From Paracoccus marinaquae (GTDB taxonomy: Bacteria; Pseudomonadota; Alphaproteobacteria; Rhodobacterales; Rhodobacteraceae), in contig NZ_JAHKNG010000002.1 in NCBI RefSeq assembly GCF_018860165.1, forward strand, positions 124,001-188,000: 64,000 bases of DNA, in the 5' to 3' direction. This document shows positions 56,341 through 64,000 of the stretch, piece after piece. A program made the translations under genes and the position numbers. The number at the start of each line of letters is the position of its first letter. The first letter of the stretch is position 1. Under the pieces are notes generated by a model. The model was given only the letters and a program-made list of their open reading frames with translations, made no database searches and was not told the origin of the DNA.

Positions 56341-56577
56341 ATGCCACTGCAAAATATCGGCCTTCCCGGCCTTCTTCTGATCGCGATCGTCGTTCTGGTC
56401 CTGTTCGGGCGCGGCAAGATCTCGTCCCTGATGGGCGAAGTCGGCAAGGGCATCACGGCCTTCAAGCGCGGGGTCAAGGACGGCACCGACGAGATCGAGA
56501 AAGCCGCCGAGGAACCGCGCGACGTGCCCGGTGAAAAGGCGCGCGACGTGACGCCGAACCCGACCGACCGCAGCTGA
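56341..56577 (+). CDS. tatA: Twin-arginine translocase subunit TatA
   Basis: A 78-residue protein with one N-terminal membrane helix ([16 protein letters not shown]), the FGRGK hinge and an amphipathic helix ([19 protein letters not shown]) followed by an acidic/polar tail. TatA polymerises to form the passage for folded Tat substrates. GGGAG precedes the ATG at 56341. First gene of tatABC. Likely local substrates are the ApbE and DUF1513 proteins, both with twin-arginine-like leaders. Confidence 0.96.
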   Translation: MPLQNIGLPGLLLIAIVVLVLFGRGKISSLMGEVGKGITAFKRGVKDGTDEIEKAAEEPRDVPGEKARDVTPNPTDRS

Positions 56578-56599
56578 CCCGGAAAAGGCGCGGCCCGTC

Positions 56600-57085
56600 A
56601 TGTTCGATATCGGCTGGACCGAGCTTCTGCTGATCGGCGTCGTGGCGCTGATCGTGGTCGGTCCCAAGGACTTGCCGCATCTGTTCCATTCGCTTGGGCG
56701 GTTCACCGCGCGGGCGCGCAGCATGGCGCGCGAATTCAGCTCGGCCATGGAGGATGCGGCGAAGGGTTCGGGGCTGGACGAGGCCGCCGGCACGCTGCGC
56801 GACGTGAAATCGCTGACCTCGAAAAAGGCGCTTGGGCTGGGCGCGCTGGACCGCGCCGCCTCGCGGTTCGAGAACTGGGATCCGAAGCTGCCCGAAGCAC
56901 AGGCCAAGGCCCCCCGCGATCCGGGCGCGACCGAGCCGACTGCGGGCGCCGGTGCGACGGCGGCCAGCGCCGCAGTGACGGCCCCGGCGGCTGCCGAGCC
57001 GACGGTCGCGGCTGCGGCCGCGCCGACGACGACCGGCGCACGGCGGCTGCATGCGGTGCGACGCAGCGACAGGAAAGACGACTGA
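56600..57085 (+). CDS. tatB: Twin-arginine translocase subunit TatB
   Basis: A 161-residue TatB with N-terminal helix [25 protein letters not shown] and amphipathic region ([20 protein letters not shown]). Recognition of Tat signal peptides occurs jointly with TatC. The C-terminal third is an Ala/Thr/Pro-rich low-complexity tail, common in alphaproteobacterial TatB. The stop is one base before the proposed tatC start. Confidence 0.95.
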   Translation: MFDIGWTELLLIGVVALIVVGPKDLPHLFHSLGRFTARARSMAREFSSAMEDAAKGSGLDEAAGTLRDVKSLTSKKALGLGALDRAASRFENWDPKLPEAQAKAPRDPGATEPTAGAGATAASAAVTAPAAAEPTVAAAAAPTTTGARRLHAVRRSDRKDD

Positions 57086-57086
57086 A

Positions 57087-57944
57087 TTGGCCGGAAATAC
57101 CGAACAGGACGACGCGCTTGAGGACAGCTCGGCCCCGCTGATCGAGCATCTGGCCGAGCTGCGCACCCGCATCATCTGGTCGATGCTGGCCTTCATCGTG
57201 GCGATGGTGCTGTGCTATACGGTCTGGAAGCCGGTCTACAACGTCCTGACCCAGCCGATCTGCGAGGCGCTGGCCGCCCGCGATCAAAGCTGCCAGTTGC
57301 AGATCATCAAGCTGCAGGAAGGCTTCTTCACCGCCATCAACATCTCGTTCTTCGGCGGCTTCGTCCTGGCCTTCCCGATCATCGGCTATCAGATGTGGCG
57401 CTTTGTGGCACCCGGCCTCTATCGCAGCGAGAAACAGGCCTTCCTGCCGTTTCTGGTCGCCTCGCCGGTGATGTTCACCATCGGCGCCAGCTTTGCCTAT
57501 TTCGTCATCCTGCCGATGGCCTATGACTTCTTCCTCAGCTTCCAGCAGGCGCCGGTGGTGGCCACCTCGGAGGAGGTGACGACGACCGGGAACGTGGCCG
57601 GGATCGCCTTTCAGGGCTCGATGCAGGAATATCTCAGCCTGACGATCAAGTTCCTGCTGGCCTTCGGCCTCAGCTTCCAGTTGCCGGTGCTGCTGACGCT
57701 GATGGGCAAGGCCGGGCTGGTCAGCGCCGAGGGCCTGGGCGCGATGCGCAAATACGCCGTGGTGGCCATCCTGGTGCTGGCCGCCGTCGCCACGCCCCCC
57801 GACGTGATCAGCCAGGTGGTCCTGTTCACCGTGGTCTATGGGCTTTACGAGGTCTCGATCCAGCTGGTGCGCCGGATCGAAAAACGCCGCGAGGCCGAAT
57901 TGCGGGCGCAGGGCCTTTGGGTCGATGACGAGGAAGAGGCATGA
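57087..57944 (+). CDS. tatC: Twin-arginine translocase subunit TatC
   Basis: A 285-residue membrane protein with six helices and family signatures [13 protein letters not shown] at the N-terminus and [21 protein letters not shown] in the first cytoplasmic loop (the FxxP/GLY region). I placed the start at TTG 57087, nine bases after AGGAAAG; an ATG at 57051 inside tatB would add 12 residues. It overlaps the next gene by ATGA. Confidence 0.95.
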   Translation: MAGNTEQDDALEDSSAPLIEHLAELRTRIIWSMLAFIVAMVLCYTVWKPVYNVLTQPICEALAARDQSCQLQIIKLQEGFFTAINISFFGGFVLAFPIIGYQMWRFVAPGLYRSEKQAFLPFLVASPVMFTIGASFAYFVILPMAYDFFLSFQQAPVVATSEEVTTTGNVAGIAFQGSMQEYLSLTIKFLLAFGLSFQLPVLLTLMGKAGLVSAEGLGAMRKYAVVAILVLAAVATPPDVISQVVLFTVVYGLYEVSIQLVRRIEKRREAELRAQGLWVDDEEEA

Positions 57945-58798
57945 GGGATGACGGTTCGCAGGGCGACACGCTGAGCCGCATCGCCGCGGCGCTGGAACGT
58001 CTGGCCCCGCCGCCGGCGCCGGAACCCACATTCGCCGAGGCCAGCGCCTTTGTCTGGCATCCCGATCCCGACCGGCTGGAACCGGTCGAGACGGTGAACC
58101 GCGTCGATCTGGTGCAGCTTATCGGCATCGACCGGGCCAAGGACACGCTTCTGGCCAACACGCTGCAATTCGCGCATGGTTTCGGCGCCAACAACGCGCT
58201 GTTGTGGGGCGCGCGCGGGATGGGGAAATCCTCGCTGGTCAAGGCGGTCCATGCCGAGGCGGTGGCCAGGGGCCTGCCGCTGGTGCTGGTCGAGATCGCG
58301 CGCGAGGATCTGGGCTCGGTCGGGCGGCTGCTGGCGATCCTGGGCCGCGCGGCGGACCGGCGCTTCCTGCTGTTTTCCGACGATCTGTCCTTCAGCCATG
58401 ACGATACCCAGTACAAGTCGCTGAAGGCGGTGCTGGATGGCGGCATCAGCGGGCGGCCGGGGAACGTGATCCTTTACGCCACCTCGAACCGGCGCCACCT
58501 GATGCCGCGCGACATGATCGACAACGAACGCTCGACCGCGATCCATCCGGGCGAGGCGGTCGAGGAAAAGGTCTCGCTGTCAGACCGGTTCGGGCTGTGG
58601 CTGGGATTCCATCCCTGTTCGCAGGACGAATATCTGGCCATGGTGCGCGGCTATTGCGACGCCTATGACCTGACGATCGCGGCGGACGAGCTGCGCGCCG
58701 AGGCGGTCGAATGGCAGGCCACGCGCGGCGGCCGTTCGGGCCGGGTGGCGTGGCAGTTCTTCACCGATCTGGCCGGACGGCACGGCATCGCCGTCTGA
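57941..58798 (+). CDS. AAA-type ATPase of the DUF815 family
   Basis: A 285-residue cytoplasmic ATPase. Walker A is [13 protein letters not shown] near residue 89 and a Walker B-like LLFSDDLSF is near 144. [16 protein letters not shown] (sensor-like Asn/Arg) and the C-terminal [13 protein letters not shown] block are diagnostic for DUF815. Function unknown. Translationally coupled to tatC; whether it helps protein export is not known, though tatC-DUF815 adjacency recurs in related genomes as far as I recall. Confidence 0.9.
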   Translation: MRDDGSQGDTLSRIAAALERLAPPPAPEPTFAEASAFVWHPDPDRLEPVETVNRVDLVQLIGIDRAKDTLLANTLQFAHGFGANNALLWGARGMGKSSLVKAVHAEAVARGLPLVLVEIAREDLGSVGRLLAILGRAADRRFLLFSDDLSFSHDDTQYKSLKAVLDGGISGRPGNVILYATSNRRHLMPRDMIDNERSTAIHPGEAVEEKVSLSDRFGLWLGFHPCSQDEYLAMVRGYCDAYDLTIAADELRAEAVEWQATRGGRSGRVAWQFFTDLAGRHGIAV

Positions 58799-58854
58799 GC
58801 GCCGTTTGCCAAGCCGCTTGCGCAAGCCGCGCGGGCGGGGTTTCATCCCAAGTC

Positions 58855-60129
58855 ATGAGCAGCCGCGGCCCCACCCATGTCCTGACCGGCACCCGGATCC
58901 GGGAACGTCGCCTGTCGCTGTCGCGGCGGCAGGCGGATGTGGCGCGGGCGGCGGGCATCTCGCCCGCCTATCTGAACCTGATCGAGCATAACCGCCGCCC
59001 GGTGGGCGAGGATCTGGTGCAGCGTCTGGCCGAGGTGCTGGAGGTGCCCTCGGACGAACTGGCCGAGGGCCGCGAGGAGGCGCGCATCGCCGCCCTGCGC
59101 GAGGCCGCCGCCCGACTGCCCGATGCCGCGCGCGGACTTTCCCCGGAACTGGAGCAGGCGCCCGAATTCCTGGCCCGCTTTCCCGGCTGGGCGGCGGTTC
59201 TGGTGGCAAGCGCGCGCCGGTCCGAGGCGCTGGAGCGGCAACTGGTCGCGCTGTCGGACCGGATGACGCAGGACCCCTATCTGCTGACGACGCTTCACGA
59301 GGTGCTGTCGGCGGTGACCTCGCTGCGCTCGACGGCCTCGATTCTTGCCGAAGGCTCGGAGATTCCCGAGGACTGGCGGCAGCGCTTTCATGCCAACCTG
59401 AACGAGGACAGCCTGCGCCTGTCCAACATGGCCCAGGCGCTGGTGAAGTATCTGGACAGCTTCGAGACCGACGGCGCGATCTTCACCCCGCAGGAGGAGG
59501 TCGAGGCCTGGATGGCGGCGGGCACGCCGCCGGTCGAGGGATCGGGGGATCTGGCCTCGGATGCGGCCCGGCTGCTGGCCCGGGTGCATCTTGAGCGGAT
59601 CGCGGAGGAACGCGCGACCCTGCCCGACGAGGAACTGGCCGCGGTGGCGGGGGATGAGCGCGACCCGCTGCGGATCGCGGCCGAGCTGCGCCAGCCGCTG
59701 GATCTGGTGATGCGGCGGCTGGCGCAGCTGGGCCGGGCGGGGTTCGAGCGGGCCGGGCTTCTGGTCTGCGACGGCTCGGGCGCGCTGACGCTGCGGCGGC
59801 CGGCGCCGGGCTTTCCGTTGCCGCGCCCCGGCGATGCCTGCCCGCTCTGGCCGCTGTATCAGGCGCTGGCGGCGCCGCAGACGGCGATGTCGCATCTGGT
59901 CATCACGCCCGAGGGGCGACGTTTTGCCACGCTCAGCTATGCCACCCGGCGCCAACCCGGCGGGACTGGCGGCCCGGTGCTGACCCAGGCGCAGATGCTG
60001 ATCCTGCCGGCCGAAACCGCCGCCGCATCACCCGCATTGCCGGCAATTCCCATCGGTCCGTCCTGCCGGATCTGTCCGCGCACGGTCTGCGCCGCGCGGC
60101 GCGAGCCGTCGATTCTGCGCGGGTCATAG
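58855..60129 (+). CDS. XRE family regulator with DUF2083 C-terminal domain (short-chain acyl-type regulator)
   Basis: A 424-residue regulator. The helix-turn-helix is at about residues 8-62 (GTRIRERRLSLSRRQADVAR, then AGISPAYLNLIEHNRRPV). A long helical region follows, and the C-terminal DUF2083 domain ends with clustered cysteines (SCRICPRTVCAARREPS). Related proteins such as RamB and PrpC-locus regulators control acetate, propionate and glyoxylate metabolism by sensing acyl metabolites. It lies 100 bases before the response regulator. A link to short-chain fatty acids here is inference from family and from the symporter-kinase downstream. Confidence 0.85.
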   Translation: MSSRGPTHVLTGTRIRERRLSLSRRQADVARAAGISPAYLNLIEHNRRPVGEDLVQRLAEVLEVPSDELAEGREEARIAALREAAARLPDAARGLSPELEQAPEFLARFPGWAAVLVASARRSEALERQLVALSDRMTQDPYLLTTLHEVLSAVTSLRSTASILAEGSEIPEDWRQRFHANLNEDSLRLSNMAQALVKYLDSFETDGAIFTPQEEVEAWMAAGTPPVEGSGDLASDAARLLARVHLERIAEERATLPDEELAAVAGDERDPLRIAAELRQPLDLVMRRLAQLGRAGFERAGLLVCDGSGALTLRRPAPGFPLPRPGDACPLWPLYQALAAPQTAMSHLVITPEGRRFATLSYATRRQPGGTGGPVLTQAQMLILPAETAAASPALPAIPIGPSCRICPRTVCAARREPSILRGS

Positions 60130-60229
60130 CACTTAGGTCGGATCCTTCCCGGGGAATCGGGCTTTGACAGCCGCGCCGCTTCCGTCACATGATCCGTTCA
60201 GTCTGAAACGGAGGGGCGGCTCGGGGCCG

Positions 60230-60589
60230 ATGGTGCTGGACATCCTGATGATCGAGGATGAGCCGAACATCGCCGAGGCGGTGCGGTTCATCCTTGGCCG
60301 CGACGGCTGGCAGCTGCAACTGCATGCCGATGGTCTGGGCGGGATCGAGGCGATCCGGCAGGCCCGGCCGCGGCTGGTCATCCTCGATCTGATGCTGCCG
60401 CATCGCTCGGGCGCCGAGATCCTGGCCGATCTGCGCAGCGATCCCGACGCGGCGCTGGCCGCGACGCCGGTGCTGATGCTGACGGCGCGCGGGCAGACCC
60501 CGGAACTGGCCGCCCAGGCCGATGCGGTGCTGGGCAAGCCCTTTGCCAATGACGATCTGCGCGCCCAGGTGCGCCGGATGCTGGCATGA
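60230..60589 (+). CDS. Single-domain response regulator (receiver only)
   Basis: A 119-residue CheY-like receiver. The acidic pair lies in MIEDEP, the phospho-acceptor is Asp53 in ILDLMLP, the Thr switch is in MLTARG and Lys103 is in GKPF. There is no output domain, so it must act by protein contact or phosphotransfer. It lies upstream of the symporter-kinase on the same strand, the likely phosphodonor. The ATG at 60230 is preceded by a G-rich stretch, not an ideal Shine-Dalgarno. Confidence 0.9.
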   Translation: MVLDILMIEDEPNIAEAVRFILGRDGWQLQLHADGLGGIEAIRQARPRLVILDLMLPHRSGAEILADLRSDPDAALAATPVLMLTARGQTPELAAQADAVLGKPFANDDLRAQVRRMLA

Positions 60590-60624
60590 GCCGCAGGGCC
60601 ATGGAGCGGGGGGGGGCGTGACCG

Positions 60625-60963
60625 ATGCCTGATCGTCCGCTGTTTCTGGAACGGGCCTCCTTCCGCCGCCGCCGGCTGGGCGATGCGGCACGGGTGCTGC
60701 CGGTGGTGTCGGCCCTGCTGGTCCTGCTGCCGGTCTGGTGGATGCCACGCCTGATCAGCTTTGCCGCCGGGGCGGCCTGGTTCTTCGGATTATGGGCGGC
60801 GCTGATCCTTGCGGTCTGGGCCCTGCACCGCGCGCTGCTGCGGGCCGAGGCCGTCACCCTGCGCGCCGAGGCCGCCGTGGTCGAGGCCGCGCGCGAGCGC
60901 GCCGCCGCGCAGGCCGCCGAAACGGGCGACACCGCAGCCAGGGACAGTCACGGTGCCTTTTGA
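60625..60963 (+). CDS. Small two-helix membrane protein preceding the symporter-kinase
   Basis: A 112-residue protein with two membrane segments (about 23-42 and 46-67) and a C-terminal Ala/Glu/Arg-rich helix likely to form a coiled coil. I recognise no named family. Its last 11 bases overlap the GTG start of the symporter-kinase gene, so the two are translationally coupled. The arrangement resembles acetate permeases, where a small two-helix protein (YjcH/DUF485) is encoded before ActP, and DUF4212 small subunits of symporters. It may be a partner of the transporter domain. Confidence 0.75.
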   Translation: MPDRPLFLERASFRRRRLGDAARVLPVVSALLVLLPVWWMPRLISFAAGAAWFFGLWAALILAVWALHRALLRAEAVTLRAEAAVVEAARERAAAQAAETGDTAARDSHGAF

Positions 60964-63613
60964 GACCCTGGTCGCGGGCTGTCTGGCCTATGTCGCGCTG
61001 ATGTTCGCGGTGGCCTTCGCGGCCGACCGCGCGGCGGAACGGGGCCGGGTCCGCTGGCTGGATCATCCGCTGGTCTATACGCTGTCGCTGTCGGTCTATT
61101 GCTCGGCCTGGACCTTTTACGGCGCGGTCGGCTATGCCACCCGCTCGGGGCTGGAATTCGCCACCATCTATCTGGGGCCGACCATCGTCTGCACCGGCGC
61201 CTGGTGGGGCCTGCGGCGGCTGGTGCGGGTCGCGCGGATGCATCATGTGACCTCGATCGCCGACCTGATCTCGGCCCGGTTCGGCAAGTCGAACCCGCTG
61301 GCGGCGCTGATCACCCTGATCGCGGTGATCGCGGCGACGCCCTATATCGCCCTGCAGCTGAAATCGGTGCGCCTGTCCTTCGAGGTCTTTGCGACCGAGA
61401 CCCCGCAGGGGGCCGCGCCGGGTGGCGCCTTCGGCGGAATCGGGCTTTGGGTGGCGGCGGGGCTGGCGCTGTTCACCATCCTGTTCGGCACCCGCAACCT
61501 TGCCGCCGACGAACGTCACCACGGGGTGGTCACGGCGATCGCGCTTGAGGCCGTGGTCAAGCTGCTGGCCTTTCTGGCGCTTGGCGTCTTCGTCGTCTGG
61601 GGGCTGGCCGAGGGCCCCGCCGACATGCTGGACCGCATCGCCCGCGCCGGCCGCGACCCCGAACTGGCCGAAGGCTGGCTGCTGCGACCGGACCGCTGGA
61701 CGGCGCTGATCCTGGTCTCGGCCGCGGCGCTGGTGACGCTGCCCAGGATGTTTCAGGTGATGGTGGTCGAGGCCGCGGACGAGGAACGGCTGCACGTCGC
61801 CGGCTGGGCCTTTCCGGCCTATCTGTTTGCCATGTCGCTGTTCGTGCTGCCGATCACGGTGATGGGGCGCGAGTTGCTGCCCGCCGATGCCAATCCCGAC
61901 CTGTTCGTGCTGACCCTGCCTGCGGCGGCCGGGCAGAACCTGCTGGCCTTTCTGGTGTTTCTGGGCGGTTTTTCGGCTGCGACCTCGATGGTCGTGGTCT
62001 GCGCCATCGCCCTGGCCACGATGATCTCGAACCACTGGATCGTGCCCGGCTGGCTGGCGCTGCGCCGCCGCCCGGCCGGCGAGGAAACCGAGGATCTGCG
62101 CGGGCTGGTGCTGAACGCCCGGCGTCTGGCGATCATCGCCGTGGTCGGCGCGGGCTGGGTCTATCACGAGGCCTCGGGCGGCGGCGCGGCGCTGGCCTCG
62201 ATGGGGCTGGTGGCCTTCACCGGCATGGCACAGGTGCTGCCGACGATGCTGGGCGGGCTGCTGTGGCGCGGTGCCAACCGGCGCGGCGCCTATGCCGGGT
62301 TCGGGACCGGCTTTGCGCTGTGGCTGGCGCTGATCTTCCTGCCCTCGATCGGGATCGGCGCGCTGCCGCCCCTGCCCGAGAGGGTCGATCCGCTGGCCTT
62401 CAGCATCTTTCTGTCGCTGTCGCTGAACACGCTGGTCTTCATCGGGGTGTCGATCTTCGGCTTTCCCGACCCGGTCGAGCGGCTGCAGGGCCTGTCCTTC
62501 GTCAGCGCGGTCGAGCCGATCCGCCACAGCCGCATGACCCGCGGCGAGGATCGGGCCGAGCCCCTGCTGGCCATGGCGCGTCGGGTCTGGGGTGCCGATC
62601 CGGCGCTGCGCTTTTTTCAGGCCGAGGCCGCGCAGCAGGGGAAATCCGGCTATCTGCCCGATCTGACGCCGAATTTCCTGACCCGGCTGGAGCGGCGGCT
62701 GGCCGGCTCGATCGGGGCGGCGACGGCGCATGCGATGATCGACCGGGTGGCGGGGGGCGTGGCGCTGACCGTCTCGGACCTGCTGCAGGTTGCCGACGAG
62801 GCACAGCGCGCCAAGGAAGAGGCGCAGCGGCTGGAAAGCGCCACCACCGAACTGGCCCGCACCGCCACCCAGTTGCGCGAGGCCAATGACAAGCTGACCG
62901 CCCTGTCGGTGCAGAAGGACGCCTTTCTGGGCCAGATCAGCCACGAGCTGCGCACGCCGATGACCTCGGTCCGGGCCTTTTCCGAGATCCTGATGACGCC
63001 CGATCTGTCGGACGAGGAACGGGCCCGCTTTGCCAAGATCATCCATGACGAGGCCGGGCGGCTGACGCGGCTGCTGGACGACCTGCTGGACCTGTCGGTG
63101 CTGGAAAGCGGCCGCGCGCAACTGACCGTGACGGCGGCCAATCTGCACGACCTGATCGGCCGGGCGCTGTCGGCGGCCTCGGCCACCCGCCCCGAGCGCA
63201 GTTTCACGGTCGAGCGCGACATGCCCTCCGAACATCTTCCCGTCATCACCGATGCCGACCGGCTGTTGCAGGTGCTGATCAATGTCATCAGCAATTCGCG
63301 CAAATACTGCGATTCCGACCGGCCGGTGCTGCGCATCCGGGCGCGCCGGTCCGAACAGGGCGGCGCACAGATCGACATCATCGACAACGGCTCGGGGATC
63401 GACGCATCCCGGCAATCGCTGATCTTCGAGAAATTCGCCCGGCTGAACGATCCGGCGCGGGCGGGCGGGGCCGGGCTGGGCCTTGCCATCTGCCGCGAGA
63501 TCATGGCCGTTCTGGGCGGCGATATCACCTATCTGCCCGGTCAGGGCGGGGCGGCCTTCCGTATCGAACTGCCGCGGCGGCCCCCCGCAGGCGCCGCGCA
63601 GACGCATTCGTAA
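60953..63613 (+). CDS. Sodium:solute symporter-like sensor histidine kinase (CbrA-like)
   Basis: An 886-residue fusion. Residues about 1-500 form 12-13 membrane helices of the sodium:solute symporter family (PLVYTLSLSVYCSAWTFYGAVG, SIADLISARFGKSNPLAAL, GFSAATSMVVV). A coiled-coil linker (about 607-652) joins a HisKA domain with phospho-acceptor His664 in ISHELRTPM and an ATPase domain (N-box ISNSRKY near 777, DNGSGID near 811, GAGLGLAI). It lacks a fused receiver; the receiver is encoded two genes upstream. CbrA of Pseudomonas has this layout and both transports and signals. The GTG start at 60953 overlaps the small membrane protein gene. Confidence 0.92.
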   Translation: MPFETLVAGCLAYVALMFAVAFAADRAAERGRVRWLDHPLVYTLSLSVYCSAWTFYGAVGYATRSGLEFATIYLGPTIVCTGAWWGLRRLVRVARMHHVTSIADLISARFGKSNPLAALITLIAVIAATPYIALQLKSVRLSFEVFATETPQGAAPGGAFGGIGLWVAAGLALFTILFGTRNLAADERHHGVVTAIALEAVVKLLAFLALGVFVVWGLAEGPADMLDRIARAGRDPELAEGWLLRPDRWTALILVSAAALVTLPRMFQVMVVEAADEERLHVAGWAFPAYLFAMSLFVLPITVMGRELLPADANPDLFVLTLPAAAGQNLLAFLVFLGGFSAATSMVVVCAIALATMISNHWIVPGWLALRRRPAGEETEDLRGLVLNARRLAIIAVVGAGWVYHEASGGGAALASMGLVAFTGMAQVLPTMLGGLLWRGANRRGAYAGFGTGFALWLALIFLPSIGIGALPPLPERVDPLAFSIFLSLSLNTLVFIGVSIFGFPDPVERLQGLSFVSAVEPIRHSRMTRGEDRAEPLLAMARRVWGADPALRFFQAEAAQQGKSGYLPDLTPNFLTRLERRLAGSIGAATAHAMIDRVAGGVALTVSDLLQVADEAQRAKEEAQRLESATTELARTATQLREANDKLTALSVQKDAFLGQISHELRTPMTSVRAFSEILMTPDLSDEERARFAKIIHDEAGRLTRLLDDLLDLSVLESGRAQLTVTAANLHDLIGRALSAASATRPERSFTVERDMPSEHLPVITDADRLLQVLINVISNSRKYCDSDRPVLRIRARRSEQGGAQIDIIDNGSGIDASRQSLIFEKFARLNDPARAGGAGLGLAICREIMAVLGGDITYLPGQGGAAFRIELPRRPPAGAAQTHS

Positions 63614-63670
63614 ACGCTTTCTCAACCTGTCCTTGCCAGATTGCCCCTTGGGACATGGCGAATCGGGTTG

Positions 63671-64000
63671 ATGATGGCGATGCAGGATACAGGCTTGGCG
63701 GACCGGGACGAAGGCCCCGGCAGTGGTGTTCTGCGGCGCCTGCTGACGGCGCGCGATCAATCGGCGGCGGGGGCCGAGAAGGCGCCACACCTGCCACAGC
63801 CCGTGCCTCCGACACCGGCGCGCGCCGCGGCAACGGCCATCGGACGGGCGGCCGACCGGCTCTATCATCTTGCGGTGCAGCCGGTCGCGGTGACCCCCGG
63901 CGCGCTGACCCTGGCGGAACTGCCCGAATTGCTGCCCTCGCCCGCGCTTCTGGTGGTGCTTCAGGGGCCCGGCGATCTGGTTGGCACGATCGCGCTTTGC
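63671..64000 (+). CDS. N-terminal part of an uncharacterised protein, possibly FliM/FliN-like (3' end outside window)
   Basis: A frame open from the ATG at 63671 to the window end, 110 codons. The first 55 residues are polar and Ala/Pro-rich. Residues about 58-110 (RAADRLYHLAVQPVAVTPGALTL in part, then LPSPALLVVLQGPGDLVGTIAL) resemble the middle domain of flagellar motor switch proteins of the FliM type, but the match is from memory and weak. No good Shine-Dalgarno is seen; TTG at 63668 and ATG at 63674 are alternative starts. No other flagellar gene is in view. Confidence 0.55.
   Translation, partial: MMAMQDTGLADRDEGPGSGVLRRLLTARDQSAAGAEKAPHLPQPVPPTPARAAATAIGRAADRLYHLAVQPVAVTPGALTLAELPELLPSPALLVVLQGPGDLVGTIALC

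Noticed and set aside
60854..63868. Open frame of about 1000 codons opposite the symporter-kinase
   Set aside because: Composition (Gln, Arg, His, Gly rich) and lack of membrane or domain pattern show it is a shadow of the kinase gene.

Overview
The window is a high-GC chromosomal segment from an alphaproteobacterium. Gene content points to Rhodobacterales/Paracoccaceae, probably Paracoccus or a near relative. The clues are a phasin promoter with CTGC-N3-GCAG elements of the type described for Paracoccus PhaR, a NosR/NirI-plus-ApbE pair, the tatABC-DUF815 order, an XRE/DUF2083 regulator and dense alphaproteobacterial ABC operons. This assignment is inference from gene content; no rRNA or marker gene settles it. 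Coding density is very high, many genes overlap by ATGA, and I see no insertion sequence, prophage or CRISPR array.

Layout. (1) 1-7360: histidine utilisation (end of hutH, hutU, a formimidoylglutamase hutG), a small GlcG/HbpS-like gene on the other strand, then a ProXWV/HutXWV-type ABC importer. (2) 7438-7872: aroQ. (3) 7888-14809: a divergent LysR regulator with a perfect 9-2-9 inverted repeat and a five-gene operon that reads as the last three steps of the arginine transaminase route (2-ketoarginine to guanidinobutyraldehyde to guanidinobutyrate to GABA plus urea), with a YjiH-like membrane protein and a UspA protein. (4) 14910-17090: a secreted phytase-esterase-like protein, closed by a strong terminator. 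(5) 17149-20908: an Mla/MCE phospholipid transporter operon. (6) 21082-22370: a GntR/FCD regulator and a phasin with PhaR-type operators.

(7) 22813-31837: haem receptor hmuR, divergent from hmuSTUV, followed by a NosR/NirI-like flavo-iron-sulphur membrane protein and an ApbE flavin transferase, with no denitrification gene in view. (8) 31842-38518: a sugar or polyol ABC importer with a Gfo/Idh/MocA oxidoreductase and a TIM-barrel isomerase, controlled by a divergent LacI regulator with a 14-bp palindromic operator. (9) 38724-43586: imelysin, di-haem cytochrome, second imelysin and DUF1513, a putative iron-related periplasmic system. (10) 43587-44705: a sparse stretch holding one possible small gene and tRNA-Arg(UCU). 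(11) 44706-50497: a PotABC-type ABC importer with two tandem paralogous binding proteins. (12) 50519-54950: the thiamine operon thiD-O-S-G-E-F behind a clear TPP riboswitch. (13) 54994-58798: a membrane-anchored aspartic protease, MarC, tatABC and a DUF815 ATPase. (14) 58855-63613: an XRE/DUF2083 regulator, a single-domain response regulator, a small two-helix membrane protein and a sodium-symporter/histidine-kinase fusion. (15) 63671-64000: start of an unfinished gene.

The best candidates for little-described biology are the transporter-kinase with its own small membrane partner, the NosR-like/ApbE pair next to haem uptake, the imelysin/di-haem operon, and the unassigned YjiH-like protein in the guanidino-compound operon.
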